Positions 6,828 through 15,307 of a DNA stretch of 64,000 bases are shown one piece after another. Every line of letters starts with the position of its first letter. The stretch's first letter is position 1. A program made the position numbers and the translations under genes. The stretch spans positions 1-64,000 of the forward strand of contig JBKQSS010000042.1 in assembly GCA_052143535.1 (NCBI GenBank). The letters run 5' to 3'. The notes under the pieces were generated by a model. That model ran no database searches. It was not told where the DNA came from and saw only the letters and a list, made by a program, of their open reading frames with translations. The stretch comes from JADGRA01 sp052143535. GTDB taxonomy: Bacteria; Myxococcota; Myxococcia; Myxococcales; Myxococcaceae.

Positions 6828-8174
6828 TCAGCGCGTCCGCGACATGACCGTAAGGAACTCCTCAATCTGCTGGCGCTGCTCTGGGGAGAGTTTGACGTTT
6901 TGTTCGTCTACCATTTCGTCCACCAGCTTTGGCCACAGCTTCGCCGGGAATTCTGTCGGCAGCGGCAGCGCATGACAGGGGCTGCAGGTCCGGGCGTAGG
7001 CATCCCTGGCCAAGGTGAGGGTCGCCAGCGTGACGTCTGTGCCGTTGGCCTTGGCCCAGGTCACGTCGGCCGGGGTGGGCCGCGGCAACTTCACTCGAGC
7101 TGATTGGCCAAGCGCGAGGAGCCGTGCGCGGGCGCGCTGGTCGCGGATGGCGACGCTTCGCAAGTCTGGAAATAAGCCGCCCAGCGTTTGCGAGAATGGA
7201 GCGGCGCGTGCGCCGAGGACGAGGAGGCGCCTCTGGTCCTCCGGCGGGGGTAGGCGCGCCGCCTCCACTGCGGCAAGAAGAAGGCTCTGGAGCCGGTCCC
7301 ATTTCCAGACAAGGACCACCGTCTCGATGAGGCTGGGATGGGGCCGGGCGGCGGTCCTGGTCGGTACTCCCGGCAGCGCCTCAGCGAGGTAGGGTCCAAA
7401 GAGTTGCATGCGGAGCGCGACGGACGTGTCGGCGAAGGTGACCGCGAGGGGTGGCGTCCCGTTGGCCACGAGCGCCAACCCAAGTGCCGCGCGCCGCTTC
7501 GCCGCTGACGGCGCCGAGCTAAGCGCGGCGGCGCACGGTGCCAAGGCGGTCTCGGACACACTTAACGCCGCAAGCCGACCGACCAAGCCCGTGCCCCACG
7601 TCAAATCCCGAGCCAGAGCGAGAACGTCCACGCAGGTGATGACGGCCGCCACCGGTTGCCCAGAGGCAAGCTGCGCCCGCATACGCAGCGCCGCCATTCT
7701 TCCCACATACGCCGCCGTAGCTAGAGTGTTGGCTTGCTCCTTGGACCCAAGGGCCTCAAGCACAGCGAGGTCCGCCGGGGGCCGGGCATTCTCGGCGTGG
7801 GTAGCCCGTAGCAGGGCCCGCAGGGGCTCGTCACTCTGGGACAGCTGGCGCAGACAGCCCGGGGGCACCTGTGCGAAGGGCCGCTCCCCCTCCTGCACGC
7901 CCCGGCAGTCTTCGAGGTCCGAGGAGTAGGTCTGCAGCGCGGCGAGCGCCGCCCAGGGCTGCGTCGCCAGCTGACCGAAATCCCCGGAAAGAATCGGTTG
8001 CGCCTGCACCGGGCGGGCGTCGGTCCTCTCGGTGAGTGCGCGGATGTCCTCTAGCAGCCGGTAACGAAGCCCCCGGAGGTCATCGAGGGCCCAGGCGAGA
8101 AGGGCCACCGCCAGAAAGGTCACGCTCAGGGCGAGGGCACCGAGGGGACGGAGAAGACGTTTCAAAAAGCTCAC
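6828..8174 (-). CDS. Membrane-anchored protein with C-terminal haem c motif
   Basis: A 448-residue protein with one N-terminal membrane segment (about residues 10-30, ALALSVTFLAVALLAWAL) and a long Ala/Leu-rich helical body. The last 55 residues contain a single haem-binding CSPCH (397-401), with Met421 a plausible distal ligand. The orientation implied is an N-in anchor with the haem domain in the periplasm. The helical body is not a family I recognise. The start is GTG at 8174, directly before the membrane segment. Nothing adjacent is an obvious redox partner. Electron transfer or haem-based sensing are both possible; the CxxCH motif is certain, the role is not. Confidence 0.75.
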   Translation of the reverse strand: MSFLKRLLRPLGALALSVTFLAVALLAWALDDLRGLRYRLLEDIRALTERTDARPVQAQPILSGDFGQLATQPWAALAALQTYSSDLEDCRGVQEGERPFAQVPPGCLRQLSQSDEPLRALLRATHAENARPPADLAVLEALGSKEQANTLATAAYVGRMAALRMRAQLASGQPVAAVITCVDVLALARDLTWGTGLVGRLAALSVSETALAPCAAALSSAPSAAKRRAALGLALVANGTPPLAVTFADTSVALRMQLFGPYLAEALPGVPTRTAARPHPSLIETVVLVWKWDRLQSLLLAAVEAARLPPPEDQRRLLVLGARAAPFSQTLGGLFPDLRSVAIRDQRARARLLALGQSARVKLPRPTPADVTWAKANGTDVTLATLTLARDAYARTCSPCHALPLPTEFPAKLWPKLVDEMVDEQNVKLSPEQRQQIEEFLTVMSRTR

Positions 8175-8716
8175 GGCGCGCTACAGCCTAGCCTGCCGTC
8201 CAGGTCCGATCAGGTTTGTGCATTCCGTCTAGCCGCCGCAGCGGTGAAGTCTGATGAAGTAGAATGCCCGTTCGCAATTCACGCCCGCCCAAGTGAAGGT
8301 CCACGGTCGGCAGCACCCGCCGGGGACGGCGACCGCCTGGTCCTTTTGCGGGAGCTAGAGCCGGTGGCACCCAGGGCGGCTACTTGGCTGATTCCTTCAA
8401 CCTTGGCGGGGGCGGCAGCGGGTCGCCCTCGGCTCACGTCAAGCAGGAACACGACGGCCTGCGGTCTCTGGACGCCCCAGGCCGGCGCCGTTGCCTCACA
8501 TGCTCGGGCCAATCCCGCCGTCGAGAGAAAGGATGGTGATTTGAGCGCTCGGATGACGCGCGACTCTGGAGCGCAATGCTTGCGTCCGTCCGGCACGCTT
8601 TTGCGTCCATCCGCCTCAGCTTCAGAGCGCGCGAGCTGGCGCAGGCAATGCAACGGCTCGCGGTCGCTGGACCATTCGCCAAGCCTGGCGGGCGGCTCGC
8701 GCGCAAGGAGAGAAAG
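8175..8716. other. Intergenic region between divergent genes
   Basis: About 540 bases between the haem c protein (minus) and the SRPBCC protein (plus). Open frames on both strands have no recognisable content. The plus-strand frame of the next gene is open from an ATG at 8576, so part of this stretch could be coding if that longer start is used. Confidence 0.4.
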
Positions 8717-9379
8717 GTGGTGCCCAAAAGAGACGTCAGGTCGGCGGAGGTCGACAGAAGCATCGAGCAGCAAAAGGGGCGCGGGCTGCGCGGGTTCGTT
8801 GACTGGCTTGGTGGATTTTTCCCTGCGAACAGCGAGAGCGAGGCCGTCACGACAAACATTCGACTCGAGGCCTCACCAGAGGAGGTCTGGGCGGCACTGC
8901 GGTTTTACGAGGACGTTCCGAAAAGGCCCGGTCTGTTCCTGCTGGCCCTGTTGCCGCGGCCTATTCGCTCCGAGGGGGAGAAGACTCGGGTCGGTGCCAG
9001 CGTCCGGTGCGAGTACGACGGAGGCCATCTCGTGAAACGCATTACCGTTGCTGAACCCAGGCACTTGCTTCGCTTCGAAGTGCTCGAACAGAAGCTCGGC
9101 ATCGAGAACAGCGTGTCGATGGGCGAGGGCTCCTACGAAATTCGCCGCTCGGAGGGGGGATCGGAAGTGCTCCTCACGACGCACTACCGCGGCCACTTGC
9201 GGCCACGCGTGTTGTGGCGCCCCTTCGAGCGGACCCTCGCACACCACGTCCATCGTCATATCCTCGTCGGCATGAGAACGCTGCTCGGTGCGGCGCCCGG
9301 AGAGCGTGCGGGCAAGAAGTTGCCAGCCATTTCCAGAGGTGCGCCGGCGACGGGGGAACCAGGGTCCTCCGTTTTGTGA
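8717..9379 (+). CDS. SRPBCC-fold (START/cyclase-like) protein
   Basis: A protein of about 220 residues. The segment starting TTNIRLEASPEEVWAAL is the usual first strand and helix of the SRPBCC (Bet v1/polyketide-cyclase-like) fold, and later strands (RITVAEPRHLLRFEVLEQ, LLTTHYRGHLRPRVLW) and a final long helix with HHVHRHILVGM complete it. The fold makes a hydrophobic pocket for lipids or similar ligands; the ligand is unknown. GTG at 8717 follows an AAGGAG box by six bases and is preferred; an ATG at 8576 would add 47 residues of low similarity. The gene converges with the ATPase operon, whose last stop is 37 bases away. Confidence 0.72.
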   Translation: MVPKRDVRSAEVDRSIEQQKGRGLRGFVDWLGGFFPANSESEAVTTNIRLEASPEEVWAALRFYEDVPKRPGLFLLALLPRPIRSEGEKTRVGASVRCEYDGGHLVKRITVAEPRHLLRFEVLEQKLGIENSVSMGEGSYEIRRSEGGSEVLLTTHYRGHLRPRVLWRPFERTLAHHVHRHILVGMRTLLGAAPGERAGKKLPAISRGAPATGEPGSSVL

Positions 9380-9416
9380 AATGGGCCAACTGGACGCCCG
9401 TCAGCCCCGGCTGCTG

Positions 9417-10049
9417 TTAGTGCGCTCGTCCGCGGCGGGCCAAGAGGCCGAGCCGCACGTGCTCCTCGCGCTCCCGCTCGTCGAGCGTCCGTCGGACGAC
9501 TAGGAGTTGGCGCTGAAGGTCCGGGGTGAGGTGGTGCTCCAGGCTGTTGACCTGCCTTGAGGTCTGCGCCAGCGCCTCGCCCAGCCTGCGCAGCAGCATC
9601 TCCCGTGGCGCGGCTCCCACTAGCAAGTCGGCCAGCTTTTCGAAGGCGCTGGCCGCCTCCACCGCTGCCGGCGACGCCCCCGGGGCGATTCCACGAGCAG
9701 CCAGGGTACGCGCGAAGCGCGGCGCCTCCGCCACGTCCGAGACAGTGACGCCCCACACCTGGTCGGTGCGGACCTCCACCCGCACGCCCCGGGCCGGCCA
9801 CCCGAGGGCCTGGAGCCCGACTCTCCCCTCGGCCGAGAGTGCGCGCAGAAGGGCCGGCCAAGCCTTCCGCGCTTGAGCGTCAATCTCCACGCGACTGTCT
9901 GCGGCGCTCCGGGCGATGCGGAACAGCTCCCCCACCAGCGCCTCGCGCTTGCGGCGTAGCAGCGAGGTCCCGCGTTCCAGTCGTTGGAGCCGCTGCTGGG
10001 CGCGCAGTAACCCTACCCGCGTGGCGGACAGATGCGTCCGCGCGCTCAT
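9417..10049 (-). CDS. atpD: V/A-type ATP synthase subunit D
   Basis: The 210-residue product is the central rotor stalk subunit D. It shows the typical opening (THLSATRVGLLRAQQRLQRL) followed by a long coiled coil that inserts into the A3B3 head, and a second long helix near the C-terminus (residues 150-200). The ATG at 10049 overlaps the atpB stop by four bases. It is the last gene of the nine-gene minus-strand operon. Length matches the family (about 210). Rotation of D with the proteolipid ring couples ATP chemistry to ion flow. Confidence 0.93.
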   Translation of the reverse strand: MSARTHLSATRVGLLRAQQRLQRLERGTSLLRRKREALVGELFRIARSAADSRVEIDAQARKAWPALLRALSAEGRVGLQALGWPARGVRVEVRTDQVWGVTVSDVAEAPRFARTLAARGIAPGASPAAVEAASAFEKLADLLVGAAPREMLLRRLGEALAQTSRQVNSLEHHLTPDLQRQLLVVRRTLDEREREEHVRLGLLARRGRAH

Positions 10050-11434
10050 GGTGCGCCCGCCGGCTGGCGGTGCCGTGCCCACGTTTCGTCGCGGATGCGC
10101 GAGAGGTCCTCCCGGGGCAACCCATCGAGCAGCGCCCAACCAACGGCAATGGTTTCCGACAGCTTCCTCCGGGTTCGCCCCTGTCCGATGAGGTCCCGTT
10201 CGAAGTGCTCGAGGAAGCCCAACGCCCGCCGGTCCGTGGCAACCAGGCCCGCCTCGCCGACGATGGCGGCCATCAGCCTTGCCTCGCGACCTCGAGCGTA
10301 AAGCGCGTAGAGCTGGTCCGCCCACTCGCGGTGCTCAGCGACGGTATGGCCCGCGCCGATGCCGGCGTTCATCAGGCGCGACAGTGACGGAAGCACGTCC
10401 ACTGGCGGGAAGACGCCCCGGCGGTGAAGCTCGCGGCTGAGGACCACCTGACCTTCGGTGATGTAGCCGGTGAGGTCTGGAATGGGGTGTGTCAGGTCAT
10501 CGTCCGGCATAGTGAGCACCGGAATTTGCGTCAATGAGCCTTCGCGTCCGCGCACGATGCCGGCCCGCTCGAAGAGAGAGGCCAGGTCCGTGTACATGGT
10601 ACCCGGATAGCCGCGCCGACCGGGAATTTCCTGGCGCGCAGTTGCAATCTCCCGCAGCGCCTCGCAGTAGTGCGTAATGTCGGCGATGACCACCAGCACG
10701 TGAAGCCCACACTCGAAAGCGAGGAACTCGGCCTCACCGAGGGCCAACCGTGGGGCGAGGAGTCGCTCCACCGTCGGATCCTTCATCTCGTTGATGAAGA
10801 GGACGCTGCGCTCTAGCGCACCGCTGTGCTCGAATCGTTCCAGGAAGTCGCGCCGCTCGCGAGCGGTGATGCCGATGCCGACGAAAACGACCGCGAACGG
10901 CTCGCCTTTCGGCGCGCGCGCCCACTCTACAATGTGCGCGGCCACCTCCAGCGCCGGCAGGCCGGCCCCGGAGAAGATGGGGAGTTTCTGCCCACGCACC
11001 AGCGTATTCATTCCGTCGATGGCGGAGATGCCGGTCTCGATGAATTCCTCTGGAGGGAGGCGGGCGGCCGGGTTGAGCGGCGCCACGGCCAGTGAGCGCC
11101 TGGCCTCACCCACTGGTGGCGGGAGCCCGTCGATGGGCGCGCCGAGTCCGTTGAACGCCCGCCCCAGGAGCTCCCGACCTACCGTCGCCTGGGCCACCTC
11201 GCCGGTAAAGGTCACTCGCACCCGCGCAGGCGCCAGCCCCAGCGACTCGTCGAGTAGCTGCACGATGGTGATGCGCTCGCCGGCGTCGATGACCTGGCCT
11301 TGCCAGCGCTTCTGACCGGGAATCTCCAGTCGCACCCACTCGCCGAGCGCCACCGCATGGGTGCTCTCGACGAAGACCAGCGGTCCGGCCGCACCGGCCG
11401 CCGACCGGTACGTTTGAGCGACGCCGCTGCTCAT
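10046..11434 (-). CDS. atpB: V/A-type ATP synthase subunit B (regulatory)
   Basis: A 462-residue non-catalytic nucleotide-binding head subunit. It has the family beta-barrel start (TYRSAAGAAGPLVFVES) and the ELIETGISAIDG-like segment (EFIETGISAIDGMNTLVRGQ), then a degenerate P-loop at the place where subunit A has its Walker A (KLPIFSGAGLPALEVA). The downstream segments (RRGYPGTMYTDLASLFERAG and GRLMNAGIGAGHT-like text) match B subunits well. It alternates with subunit A in the A3B3 hexamer and contributes the arginine finger. It overlaps atpA and atpD by four bases each, so translation is coupled. Confidence 0.96.
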   Translation of the reverse strand: MSSGVAQTYRSAAGAAGPLVFVESTHAVALGEWVRLEIPGQKRWQGQVIDAGERITIVQLLDESLGLAPARVRVTFTGEVAQATVGRELLGRAFNGLGAPIDGLPPPVGEARRSLAVAPLNPAARLPPEEFIETGISAIDGMNTLVRGQKLPIFSGAGLPALEVAAHIVEWARAPKGEPFAVVFVGIGITARERRDFLERFEHSGALERSVLFINEMKDPTVERLLAPRLALGEAEFLAFECGLHVLVVIADITHYCEALREIATARQEIPGRRGYPGTMYTDLASLFERAGIVRGREGSLTQIPVLTMPDDDLTHPIPDLTGYITEGQVVLSRELHRRGVFPPVDVLPSLSRLMNAGIGAGHTVAEHREWADQLYALYARGREARLMAAIVGEAGLVATDRRALGFLEHFERDLIGQGRTRRKLSETIAVGWALLDGLPREDLSRIRDETWARHRQPAGAP

Positions 11435-13182
11435 TGCCGTGCCTCCTTGGGGCGAAGCGCGGCGAGCGTGGCCTCGGTGTCGGTCACTCGCGAGGATAGC
11501 TCTGAGGCCGGCGCGTCGCGCAGGGCGATGAGTGCTCTACGAAAGAGTCCGAGGTCCAGCTCGGCGAGAGGGGCTCCGCCGCGAATCCTCTCGGCGGCCA
11601 GCGTGTGTGCACGTCCGGAGAGTTCGGCGAGACGGAAGGTCTTGAGAGGGGACGACGAAGCGTCGTTAAGGTGGTAGGCGCTCTGTCCGAGAACGACCTC
11701 CCGAACCAGCCTCGCCACCAGCAGCACCAGCCGGTCCTCGTCTTGGAGCGCTTCCGGCCCTACCAGACCGACAATCTCCCTGAGCTCCGCGTCACGCTGC
11801 AGCAGCTCGAACGTCTGCGCCCGGACCGCCGACCAGGAGGCGTCCACCTCCCGCTCGAACCAGGCCTTGGTGCGCTCGACATAGAGGCTGTAGCTCGTTT
11901 CCCAGTCCACCGCCGGGAACTGCCGTTGATGGGCCAAATCAGCGTCCAGCGCCCACAGGCTGCCTGCCACCCGCAGCGTGGCCTGGCTCACCGGCTCGGA
12001 CAGGTCGCCGCCCGGCGGAGACACCGCGCTGATGAGCGTGACCGCTCCCTCGCGCTCCGGTCGGCCGAGCAGGCGCGCGCGCCCGGCGCGCTCGTAGAAA
12101 GCGCCGAGGCGGCTCGCCAGGTAGGTGGGGTAGCCCTCCTCTCCGGGCATCTCCTGCAGGCGCGCGCCGATTTCCCGGAGTGCCTCCGCCCAGCGCGAGA
12201 GGCTGTCCGCCATGAGTGCTACTCGGTAACCCATGTCGCGGTAGTACTCGGCCACGGTGATGCCCAGGTACACCGAGGCTTCGCGCGCCACGACGGGCAT
12301 GTTGGAGGTGTTCACCACCATCACCGTGCGGTCCATAATCGACCTTCCGGTGCGCGGGTCGACCAGTCGGGGGAACTCGGCCAGGACCTCGGACATCTCG
12401 TTGCCGCGCTCGCCGCAGCCGATGTAGACGACGACGTCGGCATCGGCGTGTTTGGCCAGTGACTGCTCGACGACGGTCTTGCCTGTGCCGAACCCGCCGA
12501 TGACGGCCACCGTGCCGCCCTCCGCCACCGGGAAGAGCAAGTCGAAAATCCGCTGACCGGTCAGTAGCGGGCGGTCGTCGGGGAGTCGGCGCCCGGTGGG
12601 ACGGGGGGTGCGTACGCTCCAGTCGTGCGAGAGTTGAAGGGGCGTCCCATCCTGGAGGTGGCCCACCGCCGCCTCGACAGTGAAGTCGCCGGGGTTGAGC
12701 GAGGCCAAACTTCCCGTCACCCCGGGCGGGACGAGCACACGGTGGAGGAAGCCCGGCCGCTCCTCGACGGTGCCGAGCACGTCGCCGCCCGAGACTGACA
12801 TTCCGGCCGGGAGGACAGGCTCAAAGTGCCAAGTCCGGGCCGCATCCAGTGTGGGCGCGCTTTCCCCGGGCCCAATGAAATCCCCGCGGCGCTCGGCGAG
12901 GACGTTCAGCGGACGGCCCAGGCCGTCGAGAATGGAGCCGAGGAGGCCCGGGCCGAGTCGGACTGTGAGCGTCTGCCCGGTGAAGGCCACGGGCTCTCCC
13001 ACGGAGAGGCCACCCGTGTCCTCATAGACTTGAAGCGTGGCGGTCGCGCCCGACAGCCGAATGACCTCAGAGAGGAGCCGGCCATGTCCCACCGCCGCAA
13101 GCTCGTACAGCGCGACGGCCGGGACGGGCTCGGCCTCGACCAGAGAGCCGTTGACTCGGGTGATGCGAAGTGGCGCGGTCAT
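11431..13182 (-). CDS. atpA: V/A-type ATP synthase subunit A (catalytic)
   Basis: The 583-residue catalytic head subunit. Walker A is GGFGTGKT at 229-236, and GCGERGNE at 255-262 carries the catalytic Glu258 and Arg259. The family-specific non-homologous insert (residues about 115-185) is present, which separates V/A-type A subunits from F-type beta. Further motifs include YPTYLASRLGAFYERAG and the SPPGGDLSEPV loop. The frame is open far upstream, but ATG 13182 overlaps the subunit F stop by four bases and begins MTAPLRITRVNG, the usual N-terminus. It makes or uses ATP at the A-B interface. Confidence 0.97.
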   Translation of the reverse strand: MTAPLRITRVNGSLVEAEPVPAVALYELAAVGHGRLLSEVIRLSGATATLQVYEDTGGLSVGEPVAFTGQTLTVRLGPGLLGSILDGLGRPLNVLAERRGDFIGPGESAPTLDAARTWHFEPVLPAGMSVSGGDVLGTVEERPGFLHRVLVPPGVTGSLASLNPGDFTVEAAVGHLQDGTPLQLSHDWSVRTPRPTGRRLPDDRPLLTGQRIFDLLFPVAEGGTVAVIGGFGTGKTVVEQSLAKHADADVVVYIGCGERGNEMSEVLAEFPRLVDPRTGRSIMDRTVMVVNTSNMPVVAREASVYLGITVAEYYRDMGYRVALMADSLSRWAEALREIGARLQEMPGEEGYPTYLASRLGAFYERAGRARLLGRPEREGAVTLISAVSPPGGDLSEPVSQATLRVAGSLWALDADLAHQRQFPAVDWETSYSLYVERTKAWFEREVDASWSAVRAQTFELLQRDAELREIVGLVGPEALQDEDRLVLLVARLVREVVLGQSAYHLNDASSSPLKTFRLAELSGRAHTLAAERIRGGAPLAELDLGLFRRALIALRDAPASELSSRVTDTEATLAALRPKEARQ

Positions 13183-13511
13183 CGCAGCCGCACCTGGTAG
13201 CCAATGGCCTGTCGCAAGAGCTCCACGACGTAGGCGTCCGACGCCGCGGCGCGCTCCGTCCAGGTAGGGGCGGGAAATGGGATGACCAGCGGGAGAACGC
13301 GCGAGGAGATGCGGCGGCGGACCTCCTGGTCGAGACCCTCGTACAGACTGCTCTCGACAAGGACAATGCCGAGGTCCGTGTCGGTGAGGAGCGCCGACAT
13401 GCGGCGGCTCGCCTCGCCGGCGTCCTGAGCTTCCATCGGCTGGAGTCCAGCCAGCGCAAAGCCGGCTGCGGACGGCGGACGACACAGGACCAGCACGCGT
13501 CCCTCGGTCAC
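13179..13511 (-). CDS. atpF: V/A-type ATP synthase subunit F
   Basis: A 110-residue protein with a small Rossmann-like fold: GRVLVLCRPPSAAGFALAGL at the start, then LLTDTDLGIVLVESSLYEGL in the middle. This is the pattern of subunit F, which binds the D stalk and regulates rotation. GTG at 13511 overlaps the subunit C stop, and its TGA overlaps the subunit A start. The order C-F-A-B-D is the same as in other bacterial V/A-type operons, which supports the assignment of this short, poorly conserved subunit. Confidence 0.88.
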   Translation of the reverse strand: MTEGRVLVLCRPPSAAGFALAGLQPMEAQDAGEASRRMSALLTDTDLGIVLVESSLYEGLDQEVRRRISSRVLPLVIPFPAPTWTERAAASDAYVVELLRQAIGYQVRLR

Positions 13512-14509
13512 TGGTAGACCTCCCGACGCCGCTCCTCGAGGGGAGCATTGAGGGCCATCGCCCAGGCCAGCCTCTGGAACCGCTCCACCTCTCCGCGGAG
13601 GCGCGCCGCATAGTCGAGGACAGGCGCGGAGCCGAGCGGCTCCGTCCGTGCGGTGCGGTGGAGGTGCACCCGGTGGGCTGCCGCGAGGCGCTCGGGCAGG
13701 TGAGAGAGTTCGGTGCCGACGAAGGCGTCTGCCCAAAGGCTGCCGCGGAAGGTGGCCTTGGCTTGCTCCAGCGCCGCGAGCCGCGTCGGCGTGCGAGCGA
13801 CTCGCTCGAGGGCAGCAAAGCTGACGGTTCCCCCGTCGACGAAAAGCGCTGAGAGCTCGAGCTCGGAGGGCGAATCTGCCAGCACCAGGGCAGTCAGCAG
13901 GTTTTCCTCATCCACGAGCGTCTGAACATGCCAACGCAGCAGCGCGTCCCCGCGCCGGGAGGCCACTAAGGCCCGCCGGGCGAACTCACGGGTAAGCGCC
14001 GTCTCGAGGAGGAGGTAGTCCGGGGGCCCCCGTTTGGGCGCGCCCGCCAGCGCGGACGCGGCCGGGTGGCGCCAGACGACCAGCAGTGCGGTCACCGCAG
14101 CAATGCTGGGCTGAGCGGCCAGGGTGTCTAGCGCTCGGAGTGGCAGCGCCGGCGTCGGCAGCGTCCCGGCGAGCCGGTCCTGGGGCGGTACGCCGGCCGC
14201 GGCTCCGCGCACAAGCGCACGCAGGCTCCGCCGGTCTTCCTCTGCAAACAGGACGTCCAGGAGCTCCCGGCGCTCGCCACACCAGCCTGCCAGCAGTGCC
14301 AAGCGTTCGCCGGCACGCCGCCGAACGGCCCGTTCCACGCGGGCGGCGGTTGCCGGCCCGTCGAGGTGCAAAGCCTCGTGCGCCTGCTCCAGCCGCGCGG
14401 CAAGCATGGCCAGGTCGGGCGCGCCGGCGAGGCCCTGCCACTCTCCGCTGGAGAGCAAATGGGTGGCCAGGCCTCGAGCGCGCGCGGAGACCTCGTCGTA
14501 GCTGCTCAC
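13508..14509 (-). CDS. atpC: V/A-type ATP synthase subunit C
   Basis: A 333-residue, mostly helical protein rich in Leu, Ala and Arg. Subunit C (family d/AC39) is the funnel-shaped socket joining the central stalk to the membrane ring. Sequence identity across this family is low; the call rests on length, all-helical composition with the VDEENLLTALVLA segment typical of the repeats, and position between subunits E and F. Start ATG 14509 overlaps the stop of subunit E by four bases. Confidence 0.85.
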   Translation of the reverse strand: MSSYDEVSARARGLATHLLSSGEWQGLAGAPDLAMLAARLEQAHEALHLDGPATAARVERAVRRRAGERLALLAGWCGERRELLDVLFAEEDRRSLRALVRGAAAGVPPQDRLAGTLPTPALPLRALDTLAAQPSIAAVTALLVVWRHPAASALAGAPKRGPPDYLLLETALTREFARRALVASRRGDALLRWHVQTLVDEENLLTALVLADSPSELELSALFVDGGTVSFAALERVARTPTRLAALEQAKATFRGSLWADAFVGTELSHLPERLAAAHRVHLHRTARTEPLGSAPVLDYAARLRGEVERFQRLAWAMALNAPLEERRREVYQ

Positions 14510-15084
14510 TGGCCACCTTCGAGCCGCTGCATAACGCGGATGGCCAGCGTCGCTCGAGCGCCGGCGAGGCGCGCGGCCAGGCTGCGGTCCATCTCCACCC
14601 GGCCGTCGGCGCTTCCCACCCGGACGCCCACCGTGACGTCGGCGGATGCCACCACCTGAGCGCCTGGGCCCGCCGCGGCGGCGACTGCGGCCCGGTCCGC
14701 TTCGGCGCAGCGAAGGACCAGCTCCTCGCCGGTGAGAAGGCCGAGCAGCAGGTGTACGTCGCGCTTCAGTGCCGCGCCATAGGACTTCCAGAGACGGACT
14801 TCCTCCTGAAGCGTGAGAGCGCGCTCGAAGACGGCGTCGAGGAGCTTGTGGCGCGCCTCCAGCACCCGACTCTCGGCTTGTCGGCGTGCCTCGAGCAGCC
14901 TCTGCTCGGCCTGGCCATGAAGTGCGCGGGCATGCTTGGCCAGCCGGGCTTGGGTGCGCGCGGTTTCCTCGCCCGCGGCGTCCCGCCGTAGCCGTTCGGC
15001 CTCGTCGGCCGCGCGTGTGAGCTCCTCCGCTTCGCCGGAGGCTCCCTCGCGCTCGAGAGCGGCCAGCAACTCGGGCAGTGGCAC
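14506..15084 (-). CDS. atpE: V/A-type ATP synthase subunit E
   Basis: A 192-residue peripheral-stalk subunit. The first 90 residues are a charged Ala/Glu/Arg coiled coil (LTRAADEAERLRRDAAGEE and onwards). The C-terminal half (from about residue 105) is the globular domain with the end pattern VEMDRSLAARLAGARATLAI that docks on subunit B. It pairs with subunit H, encoded first in the operon, to form the stator stalk. The ATG is one base past the subunit K stop. Confidence 0.88.
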   Translation of the reverse strand: MPLPELLAALEREGASGEAEELTRAADEAERLRRDAAGEETARTQARLAKHARALHGQAEQRLLEARRQAESRVLEARHKLLDAVFERALTLQEEVRLWKSYGAALKRDVHLLLGLLTGEELVLRCAEADRAAVAAAAGPGAQVVASADVTVGVRVGSADGRVEMDRSLAARLAGARATLAIRVMQRLEGGQ

Positions 15085-15085
15085 G

Positions 15086-15307
15086 TCAGCCTCCGGCGCG
15101 GAACATGATGAACATCGCCACCACGAAGCCGAGGATGGACATCGTCTCGGGAATGGCGAGCATGATGATGACGGTGGCGCTGAGCTCGGGTTTCTCGGCC
15201 AGGCTCGCTGCGGCCGCCGGCCCGATGCGCGACTGGGCCCAGGCCGTGGCGAGCGTGGGAATGGAAATGGCGAGCGCGGCGCTGAGAGTAATCCCTAGGA
15301 GCGGCAT
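15086..15307 (-). CDS. atpK: V/A-type ATP synthase proteolipid subunit K
   Basis: A 73-residue two-helix proteolipid that forms the membrane rotor ring. Helix 1 spans about residues 3-23 and helix 2 about 44-69. The ion carrier is Glu54 in AIPETMSILG. No Gln is present at the helix 1 position that helps bind sodium in Na+-type rings, so proton coupling is more likely (inference). Most V-type K subunits have four helices; a single hairpin like this is the F-like size seen in some bacterial V/A enzymes. ATG 15307 overlaps the subunit I stop. Confidence 0.92.
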   Translation of the reverse strand: MPLLGITLSAALAISIPTLATAWAQSRIGPAAAASLAEKPELSATVIIMLAIPETMSILGFVVAMFIMFRAGG

